Position numbers and translations under genes: made by a program
Shown: positions 40,759-49,369 of the stretch, piece by piece
How positions within the stretch are numbered: the stretch's first letter is position 1
How the letters are laid out: each line of letters begins with the position of its first letter
Assembly: GCA_042408785.1 (NCBI GenBank)
Contig: JBHOQU010000052.1
Coordinates: forward strand, 1 to 58,255
Origin: JAUQQI01 sp042408785
Lineage (GTDB): Bacteria; Chloroflexota; Dehalococcoidia; JAUQQI01
DNA: 58,255 nucleotides
Direction of reading: 5' to 3'
The notes under the pieces: model-generated
What the model was told of the DNA's origin: nothing
Databases searched by the model: none
The model's input: only the letters and a program-made list of their open reading frames with translations

Positions 40759-41414
40759 CTCCCGGCGACCGCCGCCCTTAACTGCTCGGCGGCCACTTTC
40801 GGTGAAACCCGCGGGTTGAAAATGGCCGACGCCGCGACCAGAATATCGGCCCCGGCTTCGCAGACCGACCGGGCATTGGTGGGATTTATCCCGCCGTCCA
40901 CCTCGATTTCCACCGGCAGGCCCGCATTGTCAATCAGGCGGCGGAGCCGGCGGATGCGTCCCAGGCTCCGGGGCAGAAAGGCCTGCCCGGCATAGCCCGG
41001 GTCCACCGACATCACCAGCACCACGTCCACTTCCTCGAGGAGGTCGGTCAGAACCTCCACGGGGGTCCCCGGGTTTATGGCGATGCCGGCCCGCCGGCCC
41101 GACTCCCGAATGAACCGGGCGAGCCGATGGGGGTGGGCCGTGGCCTCCCAGTGAAACGTCACCAGGTCGGCCCCGGCCTCCATAAACTTCTCCACCTGGT
41201 ATTCAGGCCGCTCCACCATCAGGTGAACGTCGAAAGGCTCGTCGAACCGGGGCCTCAAGCTGGCGACGATGGGCACACCGAAGCTTATCTGGGGGACGAA
41301 GAGCCCATCCATCACGTCGAAGTGGACCCAGTCGCAGCCGCCGGCCACGGCCTCCCGGATCTGCTCCTCGAGCCGGCCGAAATCCGCCGAAAGGATGGAT
41401 GCCGCAAGCTTCAT
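40755..41414 (-). CDS. rpe: Ribulose-phosphate 3-epimerase
   Basis: 219 aa. LAASILSADFGRLEEQI, VHFDVMDGLFVPQISFG, DVHLMVERPEY, VMSVDPGYAGQAFLP and EVDGGINPTNA are the TIM-barrel signatures. It interconverts ribulose-5-phosphate and xylulose-5-phosphate. It follows the MMPL gene by 11 bp and likely belongs to the same minus-strand transcript. Confidence 0.97.
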   Translation of the reverse strand: MKLAASILSADFGRLEEQIREAVAGGCDWVHFDVMDGLFVPQISFGVPIVASLRPRFDEPFDVHLMVERPEYQVEKFMEAGADLVTFHWEATAHPHRLARFIRESGRRAGIAINPGTPVEVLTDLLEEVDVVLVMSVDPGYAGQAFLPRSLGRIRRLRRLIDNAGLPVEIEVDGGINPTNARSVCEAGADILVAASAIFNPRVSPKVAAEQLRAAVAGS

Positions 41415-41425
41415 GGTTTTTTCGG

Positions 41426-43603
41426 TTAGTTTTTAGCCCATTTTATCCGGGGGAGCCACCAGTTCCAGTGCCCAAGCAGGGCCATCGTCGCCGGAACCAG
41501 CAGGGCCCGGACGATGCTGGCGTCCAGGGCAATGGCGATAGCCAAACCAATCCCCATCTTCTTGATGGTAAGGAGGCCCCCGAGGCTGAAGGAGAGGGCC
41601 ACAATAATTAAAATAAACGCCGCACTGGTGACGATCCGGCCCGTCTTTTCCAGTCCGGCCGCCACCGCCCCGTTGTTGTCGCCGCTCAGCAGGTATTCTT
41701 CCCGGACCCGGCTCAGGAGAAACACCTCATAGTCCATGCTGAGGCCGAAAAGGACGCAGAACATGAGCACCGGCACGATGGCATCTACCCAGCCGGTGGG
41801 AGTGTAGTTGAGCAGGCCGGTAAACCGTCCATCCTGAAAGATTAAAACCAGCGCCCCGTAGGCGCCCAGGATGGAGAGCGTGTTCATTATGACGGCCTTA
41901 AGGGGAAGTACGGCCGACCGGAAGGTGACCAGCAGCACCAGGTACATAAGGGCCAGGACAAAGCCCACCGCCTTGGGGAAGTCCCCGTAGAGCCGGGCAA
42001 TGAAGTCCCGCTCGCCAGCGCTCTGCCCGCCCACCAGAAGCTCCCAGCCGTTGGGCACCGTCAGGGCCTGCAGGCGGTCGGCCAGCTCGCGGGCCGGCTG
42101 CGAGCCCGGCGGGTCCTTGGGGACCACCCGAAAGACGAAGACATCATCCCGGTAAAAACGGCTTATTGCCGCCGAAAGCTGGGGGTCCGGTCGGATGGTC
42201 TGAAGGGCTAAAATCTGCCCCAGCCGCGCCGCGTCGGCCCCCGGCACCAGGGTCGTAAGCCCCTGAACCCGGTCCACGCCGGGGTCCGCCGAAAGCTTCT
42301 GGGTCAGCTCGAAGAGCTGGTTGAGCTTCTCCTGAGTCAGCCAGGGCGAGCCGGTCCTGACCACGACCGTCAGGGGCGATGCCTCCTGTTCCGGAACCTC
42401 GGCCCGGAAAAGCTCCCAGCCGATGCGGGCGGGGTTGTGGGCCGGAAGGTTCTCGACCCCGGGTACCCCTACCTCCATCCGCTGGACCGGTGAGGCCAGT
42501 GCCAGCAGCAGGACGGTTACGACAATGAACACCACCACCGCCCACCGAACCACCTGTCGGGCCACTGCCCCCCAGAAGCGCTCCGCGGCCTGGGGTCGGG
42601 CCAGCGTCAGCAGGTTAACCCTGGGACCGAGAATTCCCAGCAGGGCGGGAAGGAGGGTGAGGGCGGCCCCGATGGACACGGCCACGACGATGGCCCCGGC
42701 CAGGCCGATGGACTGGATGAACCTGAACCCCACCCAAAGCAGGCCGCTCAGGCCGATCATTACGGCTAGCCCCGAAAAGAGAATCGCCTCGCCGGCCGTC
42801 TCAACCGTCCGGGCCAGGGCTTCCGGCAGGGGATAGACGGCCAGCTCCTCCCGGAAGCGGCTGACGATGAGCAGAGAATAGTCGATGGCCACCCCCAGGC
42901 CGATCATCGAGGCGGTATTGAGGGCGAAGACGGAGACGTCGGTGAGGTGGCCGAGACCGTAAAGGGCGGCCAGGGTGATGGTGACGGCCACCAGCCCCAC
43001 CGCCAGGGGCATCAGGGAGGCCACCACCGAACCGAAGACGAAGAGCAGGATGACCATCGCGATGGGGAAGGTGTAAAGCTCGGCCCGGCGCAGGTCCTCC
43101 TCCGTCACGTCGGTGAAGGCCCGGTAAACGGCCGGTCCCCCGGTCAGGTAGCCGTGAATCTGACCGTCCCGGGGCAGACCCGCCTCCACGGCGGCCCGGA
43201 TTTCAGGGACCAGGCTCATGGCCTGGTCCAGGGAGGCGTCCAGATTCACCGTCAGATAAAGCGACCGCCCGGCCCGGCCGGTCTGCGGATCGGAAACCGA
43301 CTTTACGCTGGGCAGGGTGCGGAGCCGGTCGGACAGCCGGGCGGCCGCCTCCTTAAGCTGGGAGTCGGATGCGCCGCCCGGCCCCGTCAGCACAACGAGA
43401 ATTACTTCCCGGGGGGCGTCGAATTTTTCCACGAGGATATCCCGGGCCCGGAGGGCCGGACTGCTGGCCACCTCAATGCCGCCGGGCTTTAATATCCCCG
43501 GCGCCCGGGGGGCGAAGAGGGCCCCGACGGCCAGCAGGAGGACCCAGCCGGCCACCACCAGGTAGCGGAACCGGTAAACGAAGCGGGTTAAAATGCGGAG
43601 CAT
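41426..43603 (-). CDS. MMPL-family RND transporter
   Basis: 725 aa with about 12 membrane helices in two repeats, each with a large extracellular loop after the first helix. FPRAPGILKPGGIEVASSPA-type start, LGVAIDYSLLIVSRFREEL and GLSMDYEVFLLSRVREEYL (the Asp-Tyr pairs of the proton relay) are characteristic. It may export lipids or hydrophobic compounds; the substrate cannot be told. It is 27 bp after argH; no strong ribosome site is visible, so it may depend on coupling. Confidence 0.93.
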   Translation of the reverse strand: MLRILTRFVYRFRYLVVAGWVLLLAVGALFAPRAPGILKPGGIEVASSPALRARDILVEKFDAPREVILVVLTGPGGASDSQLKEAAARLSDRLRTLPSVKSVSDPQTGRAGRSLYLTVNLDASLDQAMSLVPEIRAAVEAGLPRDGQIHGYLTGGPAVYRAFTDVTEEDLRRAELYTFPIAMVILLFVFGSVVASLMPLAVGLVAVTITLAALYGLGHLTDVSVFALNTASMIGLGVAIDYSLLIVSRFREELAVYPLPEALARTVETAGEAILFSGLAVMIGLSGLLWVGFRFIQSIGLAGAIVVAVSIGAALTLLPALLGILGPRVNLLTLARPQAAERFWGAVARQVVRWAVVVFIVVTVLLLALASPVQRMEVGVPGVENLPAHNPARIGWELFRAEVPEQEASPLTVVVRTGSPWLTQEKLNQLFELTQKLSADPGVDRVQGLTTLVPGADAARLGQILALQTIRPDPQLSAAISRFYRDDVFVFRVVPKDPPGSQPARELADRLQALTVPNGWELLVGGQSAGERDFIARLYGDFPKAVGFVLALMYLVLLVTFRSAVLPLKAVIMNTLSILGAYGALVLIFQDGRFTGLLNYTPTGWVDAIVPVLMFCVLFGLSMDYEVFLLSRVREEYLLSGDNNGAVAAGLEKTGRIVTSAAFILIIVALSFSLGGLLTIKKMGIGLAIAIALDASIVRALLVPATMALLGHWNWWLPRIKWAKN

Positions 43604-43630
43604 TTTTGCACGGCCAGGGCTGAGGCTCGC

Positions 43631-45025
43631 TCAGCCCCCCAGCGGGCGCCGGTCAGCGGCCAGCCGGGCCCGGGCCTCGGCCAGGGCCGCCCGGACCCGG
43701 CCGGGGGCCGTCCCACCGGGCACGTCCCGGGCCGCCACGGCCCTTTGTACAGTTATACCAAACACATCGGCGTCGAACTTGTCGGAAAACTTCCGGTACT
43801 CTTCCAGGGTGAGCTTGGCGAAGGTCTTGCGCCGGCCGGCCGCATACTTTACCAGCCGTCCGACGACCTGGTGGGCTTCCCGAAAAGGCACCCCCTTCGC
43901 CACCAGGTTGTCGGCCAGGTCGGTGGCCAGCGCGTAGCTCTCCTCGGCGGCCCGGGCCAGCCGGTCCCGGTTGACCTTAAGGGTGGCCAGCATCCCGGCC
44001 ATCAGGGGCAGGCAGCCCATAACCGTATCCGCCGTGTCGAAGAGGGGCTCTTTGTCTTCCTGCAGGTCCCGGTTGTAGGCCAGGGGGAGGCCCTTAAGCA
44101 CCACCAGCAGTCCCTGCAGGTGGCCGTAGACCCGGCCGGTTTTGGCCCGGATGAGCTCGGCCACGTCGGGATTTTTTTTCTGGGGCATGATGCTGCTGCC
44201 GGTAGCATAGGCGTCGTCGATTTCGATAAACCCGAACTCGGCGGTGCTCCATAAGACCAGCTCCTCGGCCAGGCGGGAAAGGTGCATCATCAGGATGGCC
44301 GAGGCGCTCAGGTAATCCAAGATAAAGTCCCGGTCGGCGACGGCGTCGATGCTGTTGCGGCTTATGCGGCTGAATCCCAGCTCCCGGGCGACGAACTCGC
44401 GGTCGATGGGGTAGGGAACCCCGGCCAGGGCGCCGCTTCCCAGAGGCAGGACGTCCGCCCGCCGGTAGGCGTCCGTGTAGCGGTCCAGGTCCCGGTCCAG
44501 CATCTCATAGTAGGCCAGGAAGTGGTGGGCCAGCAGGACCGGCTGGGCCCGCTGGAGGTGGGTGTAGCCCGGAGCTACGGTCTCCAAATGGGCCTCCGCC
44601 AGGTCGAGGAGCACCCCCTGGAGGGCCCGAATCTGGTCGGCCGTCTGGCAGATAACCTCCTTTACATAAAGCCGCAGGTCCAGGGCGACCTGGTCGTTGC
44701 GGGAGCGGGCGGTGTGGAGGCGGCCGGCGGCCTCCCCGATCTTTTCCCGAAGGCGGGCCTCAATGTTGAGGTGAATGTCCTCGAGCTCGGGCCGGAAGGG
44801 GAATTCGCCCCGCTCGATCTCGGCCCGGATCTCCTCCAGGCCCCTGACGATGCGGTCGCAGTCCTCAGCCGGGATTATCCCCTGCCGGGCCAGCATCCGG
44901 GCGTGGGCGATGCTCCCGGCGATATCCTGCCGGTAAAGCCGCCGGTCGAAGTCGATGGAGGCCGTAAATCTAAGAACCTGCTCGGCCGGGGGCTTTTCGA
45001 ACCGGCCGCCCCAGGCGGTGGCCAT
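43631..45025 (-). CDS. argH: Argininosuccinate lyase
   Basis: 464 aa. WGGRFEKPPAEQVLRFTASI, HTARSRNDQVALDLRLY, YTHLQRAQPVLLAHH and the superfamily signature GSSIMPQKKNPD are present. It splits argininosuccinate into arginine and fumarate. It follows argG by 3 bp and is probably translationally coupled. Confidence 0.98.
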   Translation of the reverse strand: MATAWGGRFEKPPAEQVLRFTASIDFDRRLYRQDIAGSIAHARMLARQGIIPAEDCDRIVRGLEEIRAEIERGEFPFRPELEDIHLNIEARLREKIGEAAGRLHTARSRNDQVALDLRLYVKEVICQTADQIRALQGVLLDLAEAHLETVAPGYTHLQRAQPVLLAHHFLAYYEMLDRDLDRYTDAYRRADVLPLGSGALAGVPYPIDREFVARELGFSRISRNSIDAVADRDFILDYLSASAILMMHLSRLAEELVLWSTAEFGFIEIDDAYATGSSIMPQKKNPDVAELIRAKTGRVYGHLQGLLVVLKGLPLAYNRDLQEDKEPLFDTADTVMGCLPLMAGMLATLKVNRDRLARAAEESYALATDLADNLVAKGVPFREAHQVVGRLVKYAAGRRKTFAKLTLEEYRKFSDKFDADVFGITVQRAVAARDVPGGTAPGRVRAALAEARARLAADRRPLGG

Positions 45026-45028
45026 GGC

Positions 45029-46276
45029 CTATTCTTCCGGCTCGGCCCGGGGCGGAAGCAGGCTCTGGGCGGCCTCGGGCTGGGCCAGGAACTGGGTCTG
45101 GGCCTGGACCTGGCTCTGCAGGCCCCAGAGCTTGATAAAGCCCGTTGCGGCCGAGTGGTCGAACTGGTCGGCCCGGTCGTAGGTGGCCAGGGCAAAGCTG
45201 TAGAGGGGGTTGGGTGACTTGCGGCCCACCACCCGGCAGGTTCCCTTGTGGAGTTTTACCCGGACGGTGCCGTTCACGAACCGCTGGGACGACTGGATGT
45301 ACGCGGCCAGGTCCTGGTGGAAGGCGCTGTACCAGAGGCCGCTGTAAACCATCTCGGCGTAGGCCTGGCTTACCAGGGCCTTGAACCGGAGCTGTTCTTT
45401 GCTCAGGGTGATCTGCTCCAGGTCCTGGTGGGCGGTGATAAGGACCGTGGCGGCCGGGGCCTCGTAGATTTCCCGGGATTTGATCCCCACCACCCGGTCC
45501 TCGATGTGGTCGATGCGGCCGACGCCGTGCTCCCCGGCAAGGCGGTTGAGCCGCTCGATGAGGGTTACCCCGTCCAGGGCCTCCCCATCCAGGGCGACCG
45601 GGATGCCCCGTTCAAATTCAATCTCCACGTAAGCCGGCTCATCGGGGGTGTCGGCGGGGCTGCGGGTCCAGGCGAAAACCTCCTCCGGGGGCTCGGCCCA
45701 GGGGTCCTCCAGCACGCCGGCTTCAATGCTACGGCCCCAGAGGTTCTGGTCTACCGAGTACGGGCTGTCAATGGTGGCCGGGACCGGGATGCCGTGCCGG
45801 GCGGCGTACTCGATCTCCTCATCCCGGGTCATCCGCCACTCCCGGACCGGGGCGATGATTTTAAGGTCGGGGGCCAGGGTCATAATGCCCACGTCGAAGC
45901 GGACCTGGTCGTTGCCCTTGCCGGTGCAGCCGTGGGCCACCGCCACCGCCCCCTCTTCGCGGGCCACATCCACCAGAAGCTTGACGATAAGGGGCCGGGC
46001 CAGAGCCGTGGCCAGGGGGTACTTGCCCTGGTAAAGGGCATTGGCCTGCAGGGCCGGGAAAACGAAGTATTTCACGAACAGCTCTTTGGCATCGATGACC
46101 AGGGCCTTGACCGCCCCGATACGGAGGGCCTTTTCCTGGATGGCTTTAAGGTCCTTCTCGTTGCCGACGTCGACGGTTAAAGCAACGACGTCCAGACCAT
46201 ATTTTTCCTGAATCCAACGGATGGCCACCGAGGTGTCCAGTCCGCCGCTATAAGCCAGCACGACCTTCTGTGCCAT
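45029..46276 (-). CDS. argG: Argininosuccinate synthase
   Basis: 415 aa. VVLAYSGGLDTSVAIRWI is the PP-loop ATP site; AHGCTGKGNDQVRFD and SREIYEAPAATVLI follow. It ligates citrulline and aspartate. It starts at ATG 46276 behind GGGAGAG and is the middle gene of argD-argG-argH. The 181-bp gap upstream has no gene I can support. Confidence 0.98.
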   Translation of the reverse strand: MAQKVVLAYSGGLDTSVAIRWIQEKYGLDVVALTVDVGNEKDLKAIQEKALRIGAVKALVIDAKELFVKYFVFPALQANALYQGKYPLATALARPLIVKLLVDVAREEGAVAVAHGCTGKGNDQVRFDVGIMTLAPDLKIIAPVREWRMTRDEEIEYAARHGIPVPATIDSPYSVDQNLWGRSIEAGVLEDPWAEPPEEVFAWTRSPADTPDEPAYVEIEFERGIPVALDGEALDGVTLIERLNRLAGEHGVGRIDHIEDRVVGIKSREIYEAPAATVLITAHQDLEQITLSKEQLRFKALVSQAYAEMVYSGLWYSAFHQDLAAYIQSSQRFVNGTVRVKLHKGTCRVVGRKSPNPLYSFALATYDRADQFDHSAATGFIKLWGLQSQVQAQTQFLAQPEAAQSLLPPRAEPEE

Positions 46277-46457
46277 TTTGGCTCTCCCTTAACTTGAATC
46301 TGCCCGCTCCTTTTCCCGGGAACGGCCGGCAGGTGGACGGCCCTGCCCCCCGAGCCCCGGTGAAGGCCGGTCTGGCGACGCCGGGCGATAGGATGGGTAG
46401 CGCCGGAGCCCGTCAGGACTCGGGAAGCGCCGCCGGCCATCGGCCCCCTCCCGGCAT

Positions 46458-47657
46458 TCAACCCCCCGCGTCGCGGCCGACCTTGGCCAGCACCGAGTCG
46501 AGGATGGCCACGGCCTCGTCGACGTCTGCCTCCGTGATGATGAGGGGCGGCATAAGGCGGATGGCGAAGGGGGTGACCCCGTTTACCAGCAGGCCGGCCT
46601 CCAGAGAGCCCAAGACCACCCGCTCCGAGACCTCCCGGTCAAACTGCACGGCCAGGAGGAGACCCCGGCCCCGCACCTCGGTCACCCACTCGTAGCGGGA
46701 GCGCAGTTCGTTGAGTCGGGCCTTGAGGTAGGCGCCGACCCGGGCGGCGTGCTCGGGGATGTTATTTTCGATGACGTATTTTAACGTGGCAAAGCCGGCG
46801 GCACAGGCCAGGGGGTTTCCCCCAAAGGTGGAGCCGTGGTCGCCGGGCTCCAGAACGGCCGCCTCCTCTTTGACCAGAAAGGCCCCAATGGGCACCCCGC
46901 CCCCCAGGCCCTTGGCCAGGGTCATCACGTCGGGTTCGACCCCGTATTGCTGGTAGGCGAAGAGGGTGCCGGTCCGACCGATGCCGGTCTGAACCTCGTC
47001 GACGATGAAGAGCAGCCCGTTCTCCCGGCACCAGCGACTCACCCCCCGGACATATTCCGGGTCGGCCTCGAAAACGCCCCCTTCGCCCTGGATGAGCTCC
47101 AGCATCACGGCGCAGGTCCGCTCGCTGGTGGCGGCCTGGATGGCCTCCAGGGAGTTAAAGGGCACGTTTACAAAGCCGGGAGGAAGGGGCTTAAAAGGCT
47201 CCTGGTAGTGGGGCTTGCCCGTGGCCGCGACCATGGCTAAGGTCCGGCCGTGGAAGGAGTTCAGGGTGGTGATGACCTCGTAGGCGCCGTTGCGCCGGAG
47301 CCGGCCGTACTTGCGGGCCAGCTTCACCGCCCCCTCGTTGGCCTCGGCCCCGCTGTTGCAGAAAAAGACCCGGTCAAAGGCCGAGTTCTCCACAAGAAGC
47401 TGGGCCAGCTTCACCTGGGGTATGGTGTAGAACTGGTTCGAGGTGTGAATGAGGGTTCGGGCCTGCTCGACGACGGCCTCAACCACGGCCGGGTGGCAGT
47501 GCCCCAGGTTGTTTACGGCCCAACCCCCGACGAAATCCAGGTAGGCCCTGCCGCTGTCGTCCCAGACTCGGGCGCCCTCACCCCGAACCAGGGTTACCGG
47601 TAGCCGGCGGGCTACCTGCAGGTAGTAACGGCGCTCAAGTTCCTGCCAGTGGCTCAC
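46458..47657 (-). CDS. argD: Acetylornithine/N-succinyldiaminopimelate aminotransferase
   Basis: 399 aa class III PLP aminotransferase. FVGGWAVNNLGHCHPAVVEA, FFCNSGAEANEGAVKLARKYG, VDEVQTGIGRTGTLFAYQ, LAKGLGGGVPIGAFL (PLP-lysine) and STFGGNPLACAAGFATL are typical. GTG 47657 follows GAGGAG with a 6-nt spacer; longer in-frame starts would cross the promoter. Its neighbours argG and argH support the ArgD role. Confidence 0.94.
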   Translation of the reverse strand: MSHWQELERRYYLQVARRLPVTLVRGEGARVWDDSGRAYLDFVGGWAVNNLGHCHPAVVEAVVEQARTLIHTSNQFYTIPQVKLAQLLVENSAFDRVFFCNSGAEANEGAVKLARKYGRLRRNGAYEVITTLNSFHGRTLAMVAATGKPHYQEPFKPLPPGFVNVPFNSLEAIQAATSERTCAVMLELIQGEGGVFEADPEYVRGVSRWCRENGLLFIVDEVQTGIGRTGTLFAYQQYGVEPDVMTLAKGLGGGVPIGAFLVKEEAAVLEPGDHGSTFGGNPLACAAGFATLKYVIENNIPEHAARVGAYLKARLNELRSRYEWVTEVRGRGLLLAVQFDREVSERVVLGSLEAGLLVNGVTPFAIRLMPPLIITEADVDEAVAILDSVLAKVGRDAGG

Positions 47658-47688
47658 CTTCGACTCCTCGGCGCGGCTCAACCTTTGG

Positions 47689-47694
47689 ATTATA
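47689..47694 (-). promoter_or_regulatory. -10 box of argD
   Basis: The minus strand reads TATAAT from 47694 to 47689, 31 nt before the GTG of argD. It is divergent from the pspA promoter. Confidence 0.55.
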
Positions 47695-47695
47695 C

Positions 47696-47717
47696 GGCAT
47701 CCGCCGGGATGGATGCC
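47696..47717. promoter_or_regulatory. Inverted repeat between the argD and pspA promoters
   Basis: GGCATCC and GGATGCC (7-bp arms, 8-bp spacer) lie exactly between the two divergent -10 boxes, where both -35 regions would be. A shared operator is plausible. It does not look like an ArgR box, which is AT-rich. Confidence 0.4.
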
Positions 47718-47725
47718 GGATGACG

Positions 47726-47731
47726 TATAAT
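47726..47731 (+). promoter_or_regulatory. -10 box of pspA
   Basis: TATAAT at 47726-47731, about 48 nt before the pspA ATG, which has its own GGGAGGG ribosome site. Confidence 0.5.
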
Positions 47732-47779
47732 GGCTTAAGGTGGGCGGGCGCGACACCGGCCAGATAAGGGAGGGAAAAG

Positions 47780-48514
47780 ATGAGCCTTTTCGGACAGCTG
47801 ATGACCATTATCCGGGCGAAGATAAGCGCTCTGCTTTCCGGGGCCGAAAACCCGGAGGAAACCCTTGAGTATGCCTACCAGCGCCAGCTGGAGCTGCTTC
47901 AAAAGGTCCGCATGAACATGGTGAATGTGGTGGCGGCCAAGCGCCGGCTCGAGGCCCAGCTTGCCGGCCTGGAGAACCAGCTGGGCCGGCTGGATGAGCA
48001 GGCCCGCCAGGCCCTTCAGGCCGGCCGGGAGGACCTGGCCCGGCTAGCCCTGGAGCGGAAGGTGTTTGCCCAGCAGCAGATGGCGGCCCTGGACGCCCAG
48101 GTTCAGGAGCTTGCCGAGCAGCAGAACCGGCTGATGGAGGCGGAACAGCGCCTGCGCCAGAAGGTGGAAGCCTTCCGGACCCGGAAGGAGATCATCAAGG
48201 CCCAGTACAGCGCCGCCGAGGCCCAGGCCCGCATCAACGAAGCAATCAGCGGTCTTTCCGAGGAGATGGCCGACGTGGGCCTGGCCATTGAGCGGGCCGA
48301 GGAGAAGACGGCCCGCCTCAAGGCCCGGGCCGAGGCCATCGATGAGCTCCTTGCGGCGGGGGCCCTGCCCGACTACCTCACGGGCCGGGATACCCTGGAG
48401 CGCGAGCTGGGGCAGGCCCAGCTCCAGGCGGGGGTGGAGGCGGAGCTGGCGCGCCTGAAATCCGAGCTTCAGTCCGGCCAGCGGCCGGCCCTTAAGGAGG
48501 GTGAAACGCCGTGA
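47780..48514 (+). CDS. PspA/IM30/Vipp1-family membrane stress protein
   Basis: 244 aa, almost entirely coiled-coil. LFGQLMTIIRAKISALLSGAENPEETLEYAYQRQLELL is the amphipathic N-terminal helix and start of the hairpin; long heptad stretches rich in Glu/Gln/Arg follow. ESCRT-III-like PspA oligomers protect the membrane and proton gradient. It starts at ATG with a GGGAGGG site and is coupled to the next gene by a GTGA overlap. Confidence 0.93.
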   Translation: MSLFGQLMTIIRAKISALLSGAENPEETLEYAYQRQLELLQKVRMNMVNVVAAKRRLEAQLAGLENQLGRLDEQARQALQAGREDLARLALERKVFAQQQMAALDAQVQELAEQQNRLMEAEQRLRQKVEAFRTRKEIIKAQYSAAEAQARINEAISGLSEEMADVGLAIERAEEKTARLKARAEAIDELLAAGALPDYLTGRDTLERELGQAQLQAGVEAELARLKSELQSGQRPALKEGETP

Positions 48515-48789
48515 TCATTCGAATTTCGGGGGAAGGTCAGTACCGGCTGGACGCCGACGCCGCCAGGCGCCTCAACGAAATGGACAACGAACTGGTGCGG
48601 CTGGTGGAGGCCGGGGACGAAGCCGCCTTTTATAGCCGTTATCGCGAGCTTATTGAGTGGGTCCGGAGTCAGGGGGAGCGGGTGTCGGCCGACGAGATCG
48701 TGGCGTCGGATATCATCATTCCGCCGCCGGACATAACCTTTGAGGAGGCCCGGAAGGTTTTCCGGGGGGAGGGCCTTGTTCCCGGATGA
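48511..48789 (+). CDS. PspA-associated protein PspAA
   Basis: 92 aa. IIRISGEGQYRLDADAARRLNEMDNELVRLVEAGDEAAF, then VSADEIVASDIIIPPPDITFEEARKVF, match the small PspAA partner family found beside PspA in actinobacteria and Chloroflexota. The GTG start overlaps the pspA stop; the stop overlaps the Nudix ATG. It is thought to be a PspA regulator or partner; the molecular role is unknown. Confidence 0.85.
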   Translation: MIIRISGEGQYRLDADAARRLNEMDNELVRLVEAGDEAAFYSRYRELIEWVRSQGERVSADEIVASDIIIPPPDITFEEARKVFRGEGLVPG

Positions 48790-49364
48790 CCCTGTCGTCG
48801 ACGCCCTTGGGTAAGCTGACCGAGGCGCTGCGAGGCCGGGAGCCGGCCCGGTTCGACGGTCCCGCCGAAGGCTATGCCCGGGCCGCTGTCCTGGTGCTGA
48901 TCGTCCGACACCCCGACGGACCCAGGCTGGTTTATACCCGCCGCACGGACCAAGTCCTCCACCACAAGGGCGAGGTGTCGTTCCCCGGTGGGGCCTGCGA
49001 GGAGGGGGACTCCGACGCGGTTTCCACGGCCCTGCGGGAAACCTGGGAGGAGATCGGGGTCAACCCGGCCGACGTAGAGGTGCTGGGGGAGCTGGACGAA
49101 ATCATTACCCGGAGCAACTTCATCGTAACCCCGGTGGTGGGGGTGGTGGATGGCCCCTATCCCTTCCGGCCCAACCCGGTGGAGGTGGCCGAGGTTATCG
49201 AGGTTCCCATTGAGGAGCTTCGTAAGGCCGAGAACGTCGTCCTCGAACCCCGCCAGGTCCGGGGGGAGTGGGTCATCGCCCCGACCTATTACTACCGCGG
49301 GCACCGGATTTTCGGGGCCACCGCGATGATCACCCGCCAGCTCCTCGAGCTTTTAGAGGACTAG
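48786..49364 (+). CDS. Nudix hydrolase, CoA pyrophosphatase-like
   Basis: 192 aa. LHHKGEVSFPGGACEEGDSD is the UPF0035-type element before and into the Nudix box, which continues STALRETWEEIGV. The first Nudix Glu position reads Ser/Asp, as often in CoA diphosphatases. It may cleave CoA or a related nucleotide diphosphate. It overlaps pspAA by 4 nt and ends the transcript, with its stop 5 bp from the convergent sigma factor gene. Confidence 0.86.
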   Translation: MTLSSTPLGKLTEALRGREPARFDGPAEGYARAAVLVLIVRHPDGPRLVYTRRTDQVLHHKGEVSFPGGACEEGDSDAVSTALRETWEEIGVNPADVEVLGELDEIITRSNFIVTPVVGVVDGPYPFRPNPVEVAEVIEVPIEELRKAENVVLEPRQVRGEWVIAPTYYYRGHRIFGATAMITRQLLELLED

Positions 49365-49369
49365 CGGGG

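Noticed and set aside
46277..46457. Small leader peptide gene or attenuator between argD and argG
   Set aside because: The only open frame reads through into argG in another frame, has no ribosome site, and no terminator with a T-run is visible.
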